From contig SSHD01000157.1 in NCBI GenBank assembly GCA_008017255.1, forward strand, positions 1 through 8,959: 8,959 nucleotides of DNA. Reading direction: 5' to 3'. The stretch comes from Acinetobacter sp. (GTDB taxonomy: Bacteria; Pseudomonadota; Gammaproteobacteria; Pseudomonadales; Moraxellaceae). Made by a program: the position numbers and the translations under genes. This document shows positions 7,736 through 8,959 of this stretch, piece after piece. Position 1 is the stretch's first letter. Each line of letters opens with the position of its first letter. The notes beneath the pieces are model-generated. The model had not been told where the DNA came from, did no database searches, and saw nothing but the letters and a program-made list of their open reading frames with translations.

Positions 7736-7739
7736 GGAG
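7736..7739 (+). promoter_or_regulatory. Ribosome-binding site for rlmA
   Basis: GGAG lies 6 bases before ATG 7746. It sits just after the terminator T-run, outside the hairpin, so it stays accessible in any readthrough transcript. It fixes the rlmA start. Confidence 0.8.
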
Positions 7740-7745
7740 ATATAA

Positions 7746-8561
7746 ATGAATGTGTTGATGTGTCCAGTGTGCCGCCAAGCCTTGAAACTCGATGCCAACT
7801 CATGGCGCTGTGCAGCAGGGCATCATTATGACCGGGCGAAACAAGGCTATGTCAATTTGCATGTGGTGCAACATAAGCATAGCAAAACCCCTGGTGATAC
7901 GCCTGAGTCGGTTTTGGCACGACGTGAATTTCTGCAAACTGGGTTTTATCAACCTTTGCAGCAAGCTGTGGTTGCTTTACTGGAGGAGCTTAAGCCGACT
8001 ACGGTGTTAGATATTGGCTGTGGTGAGGGTTATTACACCAGTGCCATGCAAGCACATAGTCAGCAGTGCATAGGTGTGGATATTGCAAAAACAGCGGTGC
8101 AACGCGCTGCCAAACTCAATAGTAATGTGACGTGGGTGGTGGCAACAGGCGCAACCTTGCCGGTGCAAGATCATAGCGTTGACGTGTGCAGCAGTTTATT
8201 TAGCCCAATTCCACAGCAGGAAATTGTGCGAGTACTCAAAAATCAAGGCTATTTCATTGTGGCAGTTGCTGCGGCAAAACACTTATATGCAATGCGTGAA
8301 GCGTTATTTGAACAGGTGACGTTGCATGATCCAGAGAAAATTGTGCAGCAACTCGCAGCGCACTTTGAGCTAAAACAATCTCAAGTTATAGAAGCACCGT
8401 TGCAGTTAGATCAGCAAGCCTTAAAAAATTTGATTGCCATGACGCCTTATGCCTATAAGGCCAATCCTGAGCGGCGTAGCGCACTGGAGCAAAACCAGAA
8501 CTTTGCGGTGAACGCTATTTTTCAGCTTTATCTATTCCAAAAAAAACAGCCATCACATTGA
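7746..8561 (+). CDS. rlmA: 23S rRNA (guanine-N1)-methyltransferase, RlmA family
   Basis: This cytoplasmic SAM-dependent enzyme is predicted to methylate N1 of a guanine in 23S rRNA helix 35 (G745 in E. coli numbering). The 271-residue length matches E. coli RlmA. The N-terminus has the zinc-binding module with Cys6, Cys9, Cys22 and His26, followed by YDRAKQGYVNL, a hallmark of the family. A linker with GDTPESVLARREFLQTGFYQPL precedes the Rossmann-fold methyltransferase domain, which carries VLDIGCGEGYY at 87-97. SSLFSPIPQQEIVRVLKNQGYF is the usual post-motif IV and V region. Gram-positive relatives methylate the neighbouring G748 (tylosin resistance type), but the gammaproteobacterial setting favours G745. 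The gene is in the same direction as the dcw block but lies behind a terminator. Its last codons and stop form part of the next terminator hairpin. Confidence 0.92.
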   Translation: MNVLMCPVCRQALKLDANSWRCAAGHHYDRAKQGYVNLHVVQHKHSKTPGDTPESVLARREFLQTGFYQPLQQAVVALLEELKPTTVLDIGCGEGYYTSAMQAHSQQCIGVDIAKTAVQRAAKLNSNVTWVVATGATLPVQDHSVDVCSSLFSPIPQQEIVRVLKNQGYFIVAVAAAKHLYAMREALFEQVTLHDPEKIVQQLAAHFELKQSQVIEAPLQLDQQALKNLIAMTPYAYKANPERRSALEQNQNFAVNAIFQLYLFQKKQPSH

Positions 8562-8571
8562 TGGCTGTTTT
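8543..8571. terminator. Bidirectional intrinsic terminator shared by rlmA and the convergent PBP gene
   Basis: A perfect 13-bp stem (8543-8555 with 8559-8571) encloses a 3-base loop. It carries four T residues at its right edge and a run of eight A residues at 8539-8546 on the left. Read on the minus strand it gives an even better T-run, so it likely ends the PBP transcript as well. The rlmA stop codon TGA (8559-8561) lies in the right arm. Confidence 0.85.
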
Positions 8572-8598
8572 GCATTCATTGTTTGGAAAAATACCGAG

Positions 8599-8959
8599 TT
8601 ACTGAATATTGTCGATTAAATTTTCCAACGCATCTTGTGGTGCCGGATTGCCCATCGTTGGTGGTAGGGTGTTGGCAGGTTGCAGCGTGCGTTGTTGTTC
8701 CATTGTTGCTGGACTTGCAGGTAAGTCGGAAAAATCTTGTTGTCTTGAACGCGCAGCTGCTTGAGGTGTTGTTGCGGGTGGACGGTACAATGGACGTGCT
8801 AAAGGCGGAGAGCTATGATGTTGATTTTCAGTTTGCTCATCGCTGCTGTCGATTGCGAGTTGATCGCGTACCAGTGGGCCTTTGGCATTTTTGTCTAAAC
8901 GCACCCAAGCCGATGGCGTATCTTTGAGTGAATTTGCCATAAAGTCAGTCCAAATTGGC
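8599..8959 (-). CDS. mrcA: C-terminal end of a class A penicillin-binding protein (probably PBP1A), partial
   Basis: Only the last 119 residues are inside the window; the gene enters from the right edge and ends with TAA (minus strand) at 8601-8599. The fragment starts with PIWTDFM, the conserved pattern near the end of the transpeptidase domain of class A PBPs, which polymerise and cross-link peptidoglycan at the inner membrane. The catalytic motifs (SxxK, SxN, KTG) lie outside. After PIWTDFMANSLKDTPSAWVRL comes a tail of about 95 residues rich in Pro, Gln, Ala and Ser, apparently disordered and periplasmic. I favour PBP1A because, from memory, ponA/mrcA lies near the ftsI locus in Acinetobacter and the PIWxDFM pattern is PBP1A-like. 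PBP1B cannot be excluded from this piece. It converges on rlmA across a 37-base gap and shares its terminator. ATG 8938 inside PIWTDFM is not the start. Confidence 0.78.
   Translation of the reverse strand, partial: PIWTDFMANSLKDTPSAWVRLDKNAKGPLVRDQLAIDSSDEQTENQHHSSPPLARPLYRPPATTPQAAARSRQQDFSDLPASPATMEQQRTLQPANTLPPTMGNPAPQDALENLIDNIQ

Noticed and set aside
8583..8927. 114-codon plus-strand open frame, Val/Cys/Leu-rich
   Set aside because: It is antisense to the PBP C-terminus, whose frame continues into PIWTDFM at the window edge. The composition is a mirror of Gln/Pro-rich codons, and it begins just after a terminator.
1..8959. Search for CRISPR arrays, tRNA or rRNA genes, insertion sequences, phage or defence genes
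   Set aside because: No regularly spaced repeats, no cloverleaf sequences, and no transposase or integrase frames were seen. Every large frame is a conserved housekeeping gene.

Overview
This window looks like a chromosomal segment of an Acinetobacter-type gammaproteobacterium (Moraxellaceae). The RsmH, FtsI and MurF proteins read very close to my recollection of Acinetobacter homologues. The gene order (rsmH-ftsL-ftsI-murE-murF-mraY, then an rlmA-type methyltransferase, then a convergent class A penicillin-binding protein) is also the one I associate with that genus. The assignment rests on recognition by eye, not on a database search.

Layout. Positions 1-330 hold the broken remnant of a sulfate/thiosulfate-binding protein gene (Sbp family). 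Its left side runs off the window and its reading frame stops after about the middle of the protein. A short AT-rich spacer (331-499) follows. It contains a small inverted repeat, a factor-independent terminator candidate and two possible sigma70-type promoters. From 500 to 7685 lies a tightly packed, co-directional division and cell-wall (dcw) block: rsmH, ftsL, ftsI, murE, murF and mraY, with gaps of -4, 10, 7, 21 and 0 bases. A strong hairpin with a T-run follows mraY at 7702-7728. rlmA starts only 17 bases after that T-run, so its transcription probably depends on readthrough. rlmA ends inside a second, near-symmetric hairpin (8543-8571) that can serve as a terminator for both strands. The 3' end of a class A PBP gene, probably PBP1A, converges on it from the minus strand (8599-8959).

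How the genes work together. MurE and MurF add meso-diaminopimelate and D-Ala-D-Ala to the cytoplasmic UDP-MurNAc peptide. MraY moves the phospho-MurNAc-pentapeptide to undecaprenyl phosphate to give lipid I. FtsL and FtsI belong to the septal synthesis machine that uses the finished precursor, and the convergent class A PBP is a bifunctional synthase using the same lipid II. RsmH and RlmA are rRNA methyltransferases (16S and 23S), so the block couples ribosome maturation with wall growth.

I found no new biological system here. The region is mostly conserved housekeeping DNA. The points worth a second look are the truncated sbp remnant beside the dcw promoter region, the absence of mraZ and of a ribosome-binding site before rsmH, the terminator squeezed between mraY and rlmA, the stop codon of rlmA embedded in a bidirectional terminator, and the long proline/glutamine-rich tail of the PBP.
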